Positions 13,701 to 23,872 are shown, counted from the first letter of the stretch. The stretch is DNA of 64,000 nucleotides from Lytechinus variegatus (GCF_018143015.1 NC_054756.1:24531440-24595439), one strand, 5' to 3'. Numbers and translations are program-made. Notes: generated by a model from the sequence alone, not told the origin.

Positions 13701-16700
13701 AAATGTTACTTTCAGCAAACTTGAGAAATGAGGATCAATCGTTCACGTATTATTTTTTTACGAGAAGAGGTACGGTTGTTGTTTTTTTTTTATGTTCCAA
13801 GAAGGAACAGTAAATAATTTTTATGTCATTTGGAAATATCTCTGTTGTTTTCATTTCATATTTTTCAATCTCAACTCCTGTGAAAGTTAAGTTGAGAAAA
13901 TAATTTCTGTAAATAAGACTTTTGGCAAGATTGTGAAATACTTTCACATCTATTTTTTTTTAATTGAGTGATCAATCCCTTGATATATATTTTGATATTT
14001 CATGTCTGTTAAAAATTTCTGACCTGATGATAATTTACAGTAATTGTTTTGTTTATTCTTTCCATGCAGGACTGCGCAGCTGCAATCGATAACATGGTAG
14101 GTGATCAGAGATTATATTTTAACTGTTCATTGTTGAAACAGAAAGGAGAGAAAAAAGGGAAGGAAGAAGGAGGAAAAGAAAGAAGAGAGAAGAAAGGAAG
14201 AAGATCCAACAACAAGAAGAAAAAGAAGAAGATTACAGAAGGAAGATGAAAGCATTTGTAAATCTGCGATCATTTTCGCATGTTATCATTGATTGTCTGG
14301 AAAGATTGAGTAGGATAATTAATTTTGAGGGATCATTTTGGGGCATTGACCCATATTGGTGTATACTTGTTTAAAGATGATTTGATCATCACATTGTATG
14401 ATTTTTTTTACATTTTGCCAGATTACAGTATTTTATAGCTTTGTCTCATGCAATGTTGCCATATGATATCTCTCCATCTATCTCGCTCTCTCACTCTCTT
14501 TCTCTCTCTCTCTCTATCTATCTATCTCAGAATGACTCTGAACTATTTGGCCGTACAATCCGCGTCAACCTTGCCAAGCCAATGAAAATCAAGGATGGGT
14601 CCGCCAAAGCCGGTAAGATAATGCTAAAAATTAGTCATTCTAAAAGAGTAATACATACCATGACAAGCAAAAGTTGATTTATTATGATAAGCAGACTTAT
14701 TAAGTATCACCAGGAAAGCATTTCATGAAAGGACAGTATTACATTATAAGGTCAGAGATTTCATCCTACAAAGTAAGTTTTTTCTGACACTACTATAACT
14801 ATAAGAAATGGACTTCTCAGCCATATCAGAATCAAGGAAGGTTGTCAGATCGGACGACTTGTAGGACAAAAAGTGTTGATGAAATGCTTCCCCTGGAGTG
14901 AAAATAGCTAGAATGGAGATATTTTATTGAATTTAGGTGACATTTATGGGTGGATAAGAAAGTGCAAGAATGTGTTCAATGTTGAGCAGGTGACTCATTT
15001 AGCTGGATACTGACTGACTGATCTTCCAGCATCTGGGCCCCATAACATAGGGATTAGCGATTGATTGTGAGACTCATTTTGACATTTGTGTGTATTGATC
15101 ATTGTGTACCATCAATCATAAAAGTCATCCTTTCAATCGATCACAAAGCATTATGTTACTGGGCCCTGACCACACTATGAAGTTGGTTCTAGTTCGCAAG
15201 TAATCAAGGTTCTTGTTACAAGGCAACCAAAAATTATTTTACATGAAAGCCAAATAAATGTATTTCCTCCTTTTTCTTCTCATTCCCCCTTTTTTCTTTC
15301 CTTTCTCATTCTTTGTCTCCCCTTTCTGCCCCTTCTTGTCCTTCCCATCCATCTCCTTCTTTTCTATCTCATCATCTTTCCCTGTCATATTTCTCCTGTC
15401 TTTCTCTTCCTGCCCCATCTCCACTCTTTCCTCTTAATTTTCTCACCTCTTTTTTTTCTTGTCCTTTTTCTCTTTCCTTATCTGCTATCATCTCTTGTCT
15501 TTTCCATCGCTCAGTATGGTCTGACGATACCTGGTTGAAGAAGTATGCCGGTGCCACTTTGAAGAAAGAGGAAGGGGGAGTGGTCGGAGGTGATGATGAT
15601 GACGCCACGGCAACAAAGCGATCAGCGGAGAATGCAGGAGAGGTATTTTAACTGTTTACAATAATGTCATATCTTATAGAAATTATTACTTTTCAGTGAA
15701 TGGGGGTACTTGTTTGGGGCAACACCCTTCAAACCAATCAAGGTAATGTCAGATAGTTTGTCATTCTGATTTTATTGTTTTTAACAGAAAAACAAGTCAC
15801 TTTTCAATCATTTGTATCAAGAATAAAATATGAAAAATCAAACATTTGAGAAAAAAAATTGGGGGGTACCATTGAAAAACAAATTCTGATATTTTTTTTC
15901 TGTATAAAGGATTTTCACAACTTTTTGGACATGTACTTTATATTGGGGGCCTTTTTTTCTTAAAAATAGGGAAATCAAACACTTATTTTGAAATGTTTCC
16001 CTGTACACAGACACCCTAAAAACAATAAAGGATATTTTGTTTTAATCTGAGGAGAATGATCTTAACCTTGTGATCGCAATTCAATTTCACTATAACCAAT
16101 GACACACATTTTCCCTCTTAACATAGTGCTCAACATGTTGACAAGACTCACAGCATTCTACTATCATCCAGCATGCTTATCAATCATAAAAATGTGTAGC
16201 TTTCAGGGGAAAATATTACACAGTGGCTCTGAAATGCTCAAAATAGCCCTTAAAAGTAAAAAAAAGAGCCCAGCAAAATATCCATTCAATCTAATCTTAA
16301 AACCTGTCCAATGTTTCAAAATTAGGCATTAGATTGTGAAAAGTAGCCCCCAGATATAATTTTTTCCCTGGTCGTCTTGATTATTTTTGTCCGATTTCTT
16401 TTCACATACAGACTGCTGAACCACCATCTAAGAAATCCAAGGCCAACCCTCAAGTGTTCTTTGATATCAAGATAGGAAGTAAAGCAGCAGGTCGTATCAC
16501 AATACAACTTAGAGCTGATGTCACACCGATGACTGCAGGTAATAGGAAAGTAATAATGCACTTTTAGTAAGGTAATAGTAAAAATTATCCCACTTTGGTA
16601 GATATTTGGAAGTAAAGCAGCAGGTCGTATCACAGTACAACTTAGAGCTGATGTCACACCAATGACTGCAGGTAATAGGAAAGTAATAATGCACTTTTAG

Positions 16701-19700
16701 TTAGGTAATAGTACGAATTATCCCACTTGAGTAGATACTTGGAAGAAAAGCAGCAGATCTTATTAAAATACAGCTTAGAGCTGATGTCACACCAATGACA
16801 GCTGGTAATAGTAAAGAAATAATGCACTTTAAGTAGGGTGTTAGTAGTAATTATCCAATCAAATGGATAGATGGTTGAAAAAATAGCTGGTCATTACACA
16901 ATGGAGCGTAGAGCTGGGCCCAGTCTTACAAAGAATTGAGATTGATGCGATCAGTAACAACTGTGGATGGCCAGCAATGTCAATATCGATTATGCATATT
17001 TGTTCAAAATATTTTCTGTGATGTACATGTATGTTCAAGCATTGTTTCCTTGGAAATTCACTGTGCTTCTCTTTGTTTGTATAAAGGACATTGTTCAAAT
17101 TTCCTGTAGAAAAAAATTATGACACTGATGGATTTCCATAGAGTTATGATTGATTGGATCAATCGTAACTCTTTGTAAGACGGGGCCCTGATATCACACC
17201 TCTGGCTGCAGGTAATAGTAAACTAATAATGCACTTTTAAAGGTGATAGTAAGAATTATCTCACTTTGATGGATGTTTTGAAGGAAAGCAGGAGGTCATA
17301 TTATATTACACCCTCAAGCTGATATCACAACACTGGCTGCAGGTAATAGTAAACTAATAATGCACTTTTAAGTAAGGTAATAGTATACAGATATTGACTG
17401 CCTAGAGGGGAAATATAACATTTGAGATCCTCGAGGGGAGTTATATTTTTGTCGAGGGATATTATATTTTTCCGAAGCGCATAGCGCTGAGGAAAAATAT
17501 AGTTCCCAAGACAAAAATATAACTACCCAAGGGAAATGAAATGTTATATTGTTCCCGAAGGATAAAGTCAATATCTGTTATATTACAATGACCTGTATAG
17601 ATGCATATTACAAGATAGGTAGAAAATTGTACTGACTCACCAATATTGTAGTTCCAGTGCACTAGATGTTAAGAAATCCGAAAAAACGTGATAAAATATT
17701 TCCAAACACCAACAAGTTGAACATGCTAAAATTCCAACGCTTTAAAAGTAAACACAATGTTGAGTCTAGTCTCTATCTAGAATCTAGATGCCGCTGTAGT
17801 ATCTAGGCCTAGTCAATGTTAGTTGTAAAAATTGACCGTACAATTGTAGAAATTGTACTGCCGCTTCTTGTCCAAGGCTAATTTGTTCGAGACAACATTT
17901 ATTTGAGGTGAAGACTGAGACTGTGAACTTTGTGACGATGCATCTTCGGTGTTTGCTGCTGGCACAAGAGCTGTAGGATTTTGTTCTGGTCCTGGACCTG
18001 GTCCTGGACTAGTAGGCCTAGTAGCAGTACTAGGTCTAGGAGTAGGATGAATGCGAGAAGTGGACGGTGCTGTAGGCCTCGTCTGTGTCGATGGACCAGC
18101 TGTTCCATCACCCATAGATGACAGGCATCTGCTCATGCATCTTTTTTTAGCTTCATCAACATAAGAGTAGTGTTTGATACTACTTTCCGACTTGTGTCCG
18201 GATACGGACATGATGTGTCTCGCTTCAAATCCACCAGCATCCAGGACGTGGATTGACGTTGCACGTAAGCAATGATTTGTGTACACCTTTGATGTGTTGG
18301 CTTCAAGTGATATTTTTTTCATTTTATCACCCAAAGTATTCTTGCCTGCGGGGGAATTATAATACCACACTTGTTGATTTCTTTCTACACCTATCTTCGG
18401 ACGCTGAAAAAAATCATCACATGCAGGATTTAGATGAGAAACATACAGTTCAAAAGTTTCAACGGGACAGTCCGGCTTATGAGTTTGATACATCCTTCCT
18501 TGTTGACTTCGTGAGTCGTCCAGTGATTCTCCACGGTGATTTTTTGTTAATTTATCAGTGGCGAGGTAGACATATTTCTCATTTGTAGAATCCTTTACGA
18601 CGACGAAATCTTTCTTGGAAAAATTCCGCAAGTTTTCTCTCCCACGGTTGCACAGATGCATCATAATGTCCATGAAAACTTTTTTTTGAAGTCCTCTCGG
18701 TGTGTTCACATCAGTTGCGGAAGATGATTTAATTTTCAAAAAATCATCTTATGTGATCGGTTCCTTGTGATCAACAGATCCTTTTCCTTCCTTCTTCAGC
18801 TTTACAAGAACAGCATGAAACATGTCATTTGCTTCTCTGAATTCCGGGTCATTCACGACGTTGAATCCAAGTTTGCTGAAATGTCGCTGCAGTCCATATC
18901 GTAGCGTTATCATCGAACGTTTACTGTACAGTTCACCGTTTGATCTACGCACCTCCGCATAAAAAGATCGAAGAAAATTGCTCAGCTCAGCTGATGTGAT
19001 TGTATCCTGAATTGTAAATCCTTTGTGTTCACAGTAAGCTTTGAGAACATTCTCCGCCAAAGTAATAACCCTTTTAGTTGAACGGGCATCTTTTTGATCA
19101 ATGATTTCCTCCAATTGTTCCTCACCAAGCGATGCGAATCGACTCGCTGAAGCAGCCATTTTGACAAACAAAATTTTGTTTCTTTCAATTTCGCGCTGCG
19201 CTGCGCGAATGCAGCGCGATTATATGCTCATGTGACGTCATACCTCGGAATATAACTGCGTTATATCACGAGGTATGACGTAATCACAGCGTTATATTCC
19301 GAGGTATGACGTATTTTACGTCATATTGGGAAAGATACCGATAATCATCCTTGTTACGATGGTCACGTGACGGTATGTTGACCAATCGCGCATAAGTATC
19401 TATATAGGTCATGTAATATTAAGAATTATCCCACTTTCATAGATGTTTGGAAGAAAAACATCAGGTTTTATTAAAATTCAACTTTATATAGCTGATGTCA
19501 CACCAATGGCTGCAGGTAATAGTAAAGTAATAATACACTTTTAGTTAGGTAATAGTACTAATTATCCCACTTGAGTAGCAATTTGGAAGAAAAGCAGCAA
19601 TTTTATTTCGGAATTAGTGAAAATTATCCAATGTAATGGATAGATGGTTTGAAAAAATAGCAGTTCATTTCGCAATGCAACATAGAGCTGAGGTTACCCC

Positions 19701-22700
19701 AGTGACTGCAGGTAATAGTAAGGCAATGATACACTTTTGATATTTCCCATGTATCAACTTTATTTCCTTTTATGTTTCAGAGAATTTCCGCTGTTTGTGC
19801 ACCCATGAGAAGGGCTATAATAGTAAGGCAATGACACACTTTTGATATTTCCCATGTATCAACTTTATTTCCTTTTATGTTTCAGAGAATTTCCGCTGTT
19901 TGTGCACCCATGAGAAGGGCTATAATAGTAAGGCAATGACACACTTTTGATATTTCCCATGTATCAACTTTATTTCCTTTTATGTTTCAGAGAATTTCCG
20001 CTGTTTGTGCACCCATGAGAAGGGCTATAATAGTAAGGCAATGATACACTTTTGATATTTCCCATGTATCAACTTTATTTCCTTTTATGTTTTAGAGAAT
20101 TTCCGCTGTTTGTGCACCCATGAGAAGGACTATAATAGTAAGGCAATGATACACTTTTGATATTTCCCATGTATCAACTTTATTTCCTTTTATGTTTCAG
20201 AGAATTTCCGCTGTTTGTGCACCCATGAGAAGGGCTATAATAGTAAGGCAATGACACACTTTTGATATTTCCCATGTATCAACTTTATTTCCTTTTATGT
20301 TTCAGAGAATTTCCGCTGTTTGTGCACCCATGAGAAGGGCTATAATAGTAAGGCAATGACACACTTTTGATATTTCCCATGTATCAACTTTATTTCCTTT
20401 TATGTTTCAGAGAATTTCCGCTGTTTGTGCACCCATGAGAAGGGCTATAATAGTAAGGCAACGATACACTTTTGATATTTCCCATGTATCAACTTTATTT
20501 CCTTTTATGTTTCAGAGAATTTCCGCTGTTTGTGCACCCATGAGAAGGGCTATGGCTACAAGGGCAGTGTTTTTCATCGGATCATCCCCCAATTTGTATC
20601 CTTTTCATTAGCCCACTGACAATCTGCATGCAGCAATGATCGTGATTTTCTATTGCCATTTAGTGATTAATTGCAACACTATTGGAGCTCGTTCATTTTC
20701 TTTCGTTTTTTTAACTCTTTTAGCTTTTTATCAACTCCTTTTATTTTGGATCACTCATACCCCTGATATAAGCACATGAAGGACATTGCATTTTTAATGC
20801 TTGGAAAGATTGCCAGACATTTTGATAGATTTCCATGCCTATTTTGTTAATTTGTTAGCAATTACAAATTTTCTACCAGAATAATTTGCCACATCTTTCT
20901 GTATGTATTCACACAAACGCTTGGGTGGTCATTTTATTGAATTCTGTTTGAACTAATTTAAGATTTAGGGTTTTATTAAGATGTCCACATATCGCCGCCA
21001 TTTACCGGTAGGCTGAATTGCATTTGATTTACAAAATATGATAAAATGATAACATGATATAGCAATCAAACATAAAGTTTGATTGATCAGTTGTCTCGCA
21101 AAGCAGTTGAAACTGTTAGAGGGTTGACGACGTTTCGTTATCAATATATTATTTACAAATAAAAACACAAACACTTTGGGTAACGTGGCAGATTAAGGAA
21201 AGGATGACCAGGGTAGAAAATGGGGAAAGGAGATACAATAGAGTAAGGGAAGACGGGGGGGGTAGATGAGGACAGAAGAGAGGAGTATGAGAGTAGTAAT
21301 ACACAGATGTAAATTTTTTTGATTGGTACAACAAGTGGCATTTTCTTGAGATATGACCCTTGACCTTTTACCTGTGACATATAGATGTGTCAGGGAGGAG
21401 ATTTCACCAACCATAATGGAACCGGTGGCAAGTCTATCTACGGCAAGAAATTCGCTGATGAAAACTTTGTACTGAAACACACAGGTCCAGGTGAGTATTT
21501 TAGGCAGTTAGTAACAATTTGAGTGGCTTGATCTTGGGTCGATTTTTTAAAAATCTCACTGTGGCTGGTTTCAGTCCTAAGTTAAGTCCATTTGTTTCCA
21601 GCCAAATAATCATACATCCAGCCAATGCATTTTATATGGTGTTCAGCTAATTCACTAGAGTAAACCAGTCAAGGTGTGTCATTTGTTCCATGGAATTGGC
21701 TTTATACAGGTGGTAATGTTGAAAATAAATCAATCAAAATTGATGGAACAAATCCAGAATCCTCAACTTTTAGACTTAAAGCTGATTTATATTAAACATG
21801 TTTTGTGTTTGCTCTTTTACAGGAATGCTTTCCATGGCCAATTCGGGTCCAAATAGCAATGGATCACAGTTCTTCTTGACAACAGAAAAGACAGAATGGT
21901 AAGATCAACTCATGGGATGTATTCATTAGGAGTCCCCCTTCCACAACTATTCCACAAAGTTGACTGAAACCGAAACCTCTTCCGAACAAGAACTTAGCTT
22001 GTCAATGACTGAAAAACTGCTGCACAATATATCTATCTCAAGGACTATTATGAAAACAGCCGACAAAAACACATATCAAAACCAATATATTGGTGGAACT
22101 AATTAGGGCTTCAGTTTTCACATACCGTACCCAAATCAGACTTTAATTCAACTTTCAAATTTATTTTACTTGGTAAAATTAAAGGTCAAGTCCACCTCAG
22201 AAAAATGTTGATTTGAATCAATAGAGAAAAATCAGACAAGCACAATGCTGAAAATTTCATCAAAATCGGATGTAAAATAAGAAAGTTATGACATTTCAAA
22301 GTTTCGCTTATTTTTAACAAAATAGTTATATGAACGAGCCAGTTACATCCAAATGAGAGAGTCAATGATGTCACTCACTCACTATTTCTTTTGTTTTTAT
22401 TGTTTGAATTATACAATATTTCAATTTTTACGAATTTGACAATTAGGACCTCCTTGCCTGAAGCACAAAATGATACAATAATGGAATTCCACGTGTTCAG
22501 GGAGAAATGAAACATCATTTCACATGACAATGACAAGAAAATATTTCATATTTCATATAATAAAATACAAAAGAAATAGTTAGTGAGTGATGTCATCAGT
22601 TCCTCATTTGCATACCAACCGAAATGTGCATAGAACTGTTTTGTGAAATGAAGCGAAACTTTAAAATGCCATAACTTTCTTATTTTACATCCGATTTTGA

Positions 22701-23322
22701 TGAAATTTTCAGTGTTATGCTTGTTGAATTTTTCTCTTTTTATTCAAATCAAGTTTTTGTTGGGGTGGACTTGTCCTTTAATCGGTGTACTTAGTTGATT
22801 GTTCCTCTTGTCCAAGAGGGAAGGGCTCTCAGGTATTGCAGTTGCAGACACTGTGATATGTGGCAAGTTGTTTCATTATTGGTTTAATTAGTTCTTATAT
22901 AATAATATCCCTTGTTTTCGCCTTCTTTATCACTGGATATTTACATTTATGACTGATGTCTGATGTAAGTTATTTTTGTTCTCTTCTACATACATTCATA
23001 TCATTCATATGAAATATTTTTTGTAATGTAACAAACCTACTAATTGATTACTGTTAATTGCATGAATCAGAGATAAACTTTACTGAAATATCATTCTACT
23101 AGCAAATGATCACAACATTTACAATTAGACGTTTCTGATGGACATAATTTTTTTTCACGCTTTATATTTTGTATTTGCATTTTCAGGTTGGATGGCAAAC
23201 ACTGCGTCTTCGGACAGGTGATTGACGGAATGAATGTCGTTAAAAAGATGGAATCGGTTGGAACCAAGTCGGGCAAACCTAGGGAAACGGTTACCATTAC
23301 AGACTGTGGAGAACTGGTATGA
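4764..23322 (+). CDS. PPIE: Peptidyl-prolyl cis-trans isomerase E (RRM-cyclophilin), spliced
   Basis: Ten coding exons: 4764-4800, 12965-13107, 14070-14096, 14531-14612, 15515-15642, 16412-16538, 20516-20595, 21385-21490, 21823-21898 and 23187-23322. All phases agree and give 313 residues (human about 301). Exons 1-4 encode the RRM, with RNP2-like IAYVGGLA and RNP1 RGFAFVEF. A variable acidic linker with VWSDD follows. Exons 6-10 encode the cyclophilin domain with the catalytic Arg in FHRIIPQF, plus [14 protein letters not shown] and TEWLDGKH. The family joins nuclear spliceosomes, binds RNA and isomerises prolyl bonds. Introns are GT-AG. Exon 3 has only 27 nt and the exon 7 donor (GTATCC) is weak. 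Exon 6, exon 7 and exon 10 edges are tandemly copied. The start ATG is the first codon of the conserved N-terminus. The identification is strong. Confidence 0.95.
5508..5632. mobile_element. Palindromic MITE in PPIE intron 1
   Basis: Left end TAAATAATTCGCTGCCGATT mirrors right end GAAATCGGCAGCTAATTATT. The interior is also symmetric (GCGCAAGG and CCTTGCGC). The element is non-coding. Confidence 0.65.
5848..6000. mobile_element. MITE (CCAGGGGCCTGTTGCAG ends)
   Basis: CCAGGGGCCTGTTGCAGAAA at the left is mirrored by TTTCTGCAACTGGCCCCTGG at the right. Inner arms GAGTTGCAATCAATCG are less exact. It interrupts the LINE fragment. Its right end overlaps the next MITE. Confidence 0.65.
5999..6270. 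mobile_element. MITE family D (GGGCCC...TCTTACAAA), copy 1
   Basis: About 272 bp. The left end GGGCCCTATCTTACAAAAAG and right end CTTTGTAAGACAGGCCC are inverted repeats. The inner region matches 16916-17188 and 26242-26514 (GTTTACAAAGGACATTTTGC and GGATTTTCATAGAGTTAC blocks). Confidence 0.75.
6483..7200. other. Unclassified intronic sequence
   Basis: It contains GGCTGGACAAAA repeats near 6530-6580, a run of about 20 A near 6608, a short GAT microsatellite near 6758 and AT-rich sequence. No exon or element could be supported. Confidence 0.4.
7928..8109. mobile_element. TTAA-flanked, GC-rich MITE (piggyBac-like)
   Basis: TTAA is present at both ends (7928-7931 and 8106-8109). The inverted repeats read CCCTATCTAGGCCGGGG and CCCCGGCCTAGATAGGG. 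The interior is strikingly GC-rich with CG-rich runs inside an AT-rich intron. TTAA target choice is typical of piggyBac. Assignment rests only on the TSD and TIRs. Confidence 0.7.
8240..12335 (+). mobile_element. Non-LTR retrotransposon, CR1/Jockey group, 5'-truncated
   Basis: ORF1 tail, ORF2 and a 3' tail are present in order. The ORF1 end (about 8240-8424) reads [18 protein letters not shown] and stops at 8424. ORF2 runs from about 8997 to 11891. A 3' region follows and ends in AAATAAATAAATAAATA near 12320-12335. The interval 8425-8996 holds a CT/CA-rich tract (8600-8722). The LINE sits sense-oriented in PPIE intron 1. The lack of a complete ORF1 and the frameshifts make it a dead copy, though little diverged. 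Confidence 0.85.
8997..11891 (+). pseudogene. LINE ORF2: endonuclease plus reverse transcriptase, two frameshifts
   Basis: The N-terminal APE-type endonuclease shows [35 protein letters not shown] and ISDHLPI. The reverse transcriptase shows [68 protein letters not shown] and the catalytic FADDTSVF. The C-terminal part reads [13 protein letters not shown] and [10 protein letters not shown]. The frame changes near 10380 (first open stretch ends at 10415, second at 11395) and again near 11395, where a short stretch seems lost. The endonuclease and RT cores are otherwise open. Clade assignment beyond CR1/Jockey is uncertain. Confidence 0.85.
12671..12857. mobile_element. MITE family C (TTTCATAAAGCTGTTCGTA), diverged copy
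   Basis: The left end GGGTTTTTCATAAAGCTGTT is mirrored by AAACAGCATTATTAAACCG at the right. The inner GGATCACCGGTCGT block matches the family motif GGTTCACCAGTCGT. It lies just before PPIE exon 2. Confidence 0.6.
13133..13341. mobile_element. Palindromic MITE with TA flanks in PPIE intron 2
   Basis: TAGGGGAGACTGGGGTTAGT at the left is matched by AACCCGATCTCCCCTA at the right. Inner arms (GTAAGTTGAAACATTGTA and TACAATGTTTCAACTTAC) give about 50-bp terminal inverted repeats. It starts 25 bp after the exon 2 donor. Confidence 0.75.
13342..14069. other. PPIE intron 2 remainder, nothing recognised
   Basis: AT-rich intron sequence ending in the exon 3 acceptor TTTCCATGCAG at 14059-14069. Confidence 0.6.
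15035..15166. mobile_element. Small MITE (GGGCCCCATAACATAG ends)
   Basis: Left GGGCCCCATAACATAG and right CATTATGTTACTGGGCCC are inverted. ATTGATTGTGAGACTC-type inner arms link it to the families at 56108-56244 and 5848-6000. It lies in PPIE intron 4. Confidence 0.65.
16608..17385 (+). repeat. Decayed tandem copies of PPIE exon 6 3' end (first block)
   Basis: Unit length is about 133 bp. The true exon 6 segment starting GGAAGTAAAGC (16475) recurs at 16608 and 16741, then with growing divergence near 16873 and 17280. Each unit keeps AGAGCTGATGTCACACC, a (T)GACTGCAG-GTAATAG exon end plus donor, and TAATGCACTTTTAG intron sequence. The 16873 copy is split by a MITE (16916-17188). None has the full exon 6 start. 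These are partial exon fossils in intron 6. Confidence 0.85.
16916..17188. mobile_element. MITE family D, copy 2, inside an exon 6 copy
   Basis: GGGCCCAGTCTTACAAAGAA at the left and TCTTTGTAAGACGGGGCCC at the right are inverted repeats. Host sequence GAGCT resumes at TGATATCACAC, so the insertion splits one repeat unit at the GAGCTGATGTC motif. It is therefore younger than that duplication. Confidence 0.8.
17386..19421 (-). mobile_element. Crypton DNA transposon (tyrosine recombinase)
   Basis: About 2.0 kb, inserted between GGTAATAGTA and AGAATTATCC of one exon 6 repeat unit, which gives fairly sharp borders. It encodes one recombinase on the minus strand (17819-19171). The downstream end is a large foldback (ACAGATATTGACT at 17386 pairs with AGTCAATATCTGT near 17568). 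The upstream end near 19180-19312 has repeated CCTCGGAATATAAC and GAGGTATGACGT blocks in both orientations. Crypton insertion leaves little or no target duplication, as seen here. Confidence 0.8.
17819..19171 (-). pseudogene. Crypton tyrosine recombinase with one in-frame stop
   Basis: One continuous minus-strand frame of about 450 codons is cut by a single TAA at 18749-18751. The N-terminal half has [20 protein letters not shown], a Crypton/DUF3504-like SAM-type core-binding region. The catalytic half shows the first Arg in NRGRENLR, the H-x-x-R box in [10 protein letters not shown], then SGHKSESS and the likely nucleophile Tyr in [10 protein letters not shown]. The C-terminus is Pro/Ser/Thr-rich ([13 protein letters not shown]). 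One stop in an otherwise open frame suggests a fairly recent loss, or a base error. DIRS recombinases are the alternative, but no reverse transcriptase lies nearby. Confidence 0.8.
19421..19712 (+). repeat. Decayed tandem copies of PPIE exon 6 3' end (second block)
   Basis: The array continues after the Crypton with units near 19449, 19584 and 19644. They keep GGAAGAAAA, GCTGATGTCACACC and (A)TGGCTGCAG-GTAATAG. The last unit ends AGTGACTGCA-GGTAATAGTAAGG and runs directly into the 105-bp array. Confidence 0.75.
19713..20553 (+). repeat. Eight 105-bp tandem copies of the intron 6/exon 7 boundary
   Basis: The exon 7 start AGAATTTCCGC occurs at 19781, 19886, 19991, 20096, 20201, 20306, 20411 and 20516, exactly 105 bp apart. 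Each unit holds about 67 bp of intron end (branch region, TTTATTTCCTTTTATGTTTCAG acceptor in all but one, where TTTAG is used) and the first 38 nt of exon 7. Only the last copy continues into the full exon. Copies differ by only a few bases (GACAC or GATAC, GGGC or GGAC). The junction GGGCTA/TAATAGTAAGG is the same in all seven extra copies. Confidence 0.97.
22179..22781. mobile_element. MITE-like family F (AAAGG(A/T)CAAGTCCACC), copy 1
   Basis: About 600 bp. Left TTAAAGGTCAAGTCCACCTC mirrors right GGGGTGGACTTGTCCTTTA. Subterminal arms ATTTCATCAAAATCGGAT also pair. A relative lies at 34380-34990. It sits in PPIE intron 9. Confidence 0.75.
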
Positions 23323-23413
23323 TAGTTGGATACTAGTTAGAAAGACCTTGGATTAATGCACTCTGTGTCATTGTAGTATTCTTTTAAGTCTTGTGAGAAC
23401 TTTGAAGAGTGAG

Positions 23414-23419
23414 AATAAA
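23414..23419 (+). promoter_or_regulatory. Candidate PPIE polyadenylation signal AATAAA
   Basis: AATAAA lies about 92 bases after the PPIE stop in GAGAATAAAGC. It is the first such hexamer after the stop. The downstream tandem copies make the true 3' end uncertain. Confidence 0.35.
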
Positions 23420-23740
23420 GCTATTGAAAATGCTACGAAGTAGACCTTTGGGAACTGGTATGGTACTTGGATACAAGTTAAATAGAGAGACTTTTATTTG
23501 GTGCATTGTCTTTCAATTTACTACTCTTTACACAGACTTGTTCGAATTTTGAAAGATCAGAATTCATCAGGATTCCAAGGAAATGGTTACCATAACAGAC
23601 TGTGGAGAACTGGTATGATAGTTGGCTACTAGTTGGAAAGACTTTGGTTTGATGTGTTTAGTTTCAATGCAGCTTGCCAGAGGAACTTGTCAGGATCTGA
23701 ATTCATCAGAAATCCAAGGACAGTGTCACCATTACACACA

Positions 23741-23872
23741 AGCATATCCAGCATCGACTATGACAAAGAAATAAAAAGTATATGGGCCCATGCACAAGCA
23801 TAATAGAGTCACTATTGTCCCCAGACCACTGGGCCCCTGAAATGCGTTGTAGGATCTGATGCTGGATACGCG
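23741..23872. mobile_element. Small MITE (GCATATCCAGCATC ends)
   Basis: GCATATCCAGCATCGA at the left is mirrored by GATCTGATGCTGGATACGC at the right. It interrupts one of the PPIE last-exon copies at CCATTACA. Confidence 0.5.

Noticed and set aside
15239-15514. Ser/Pro/Leu-rich frame before PPIE exon 5
   Set aside because: It is pyrimidine-rich intron sequence; only the part from 15515 on is exon.
20402-20611. Frame [15 protein letters not shown] repeated across the 105-bp array
   Set aside because: It reads the exon 7 start in the wrong frame; the cyclophilin frame is different.
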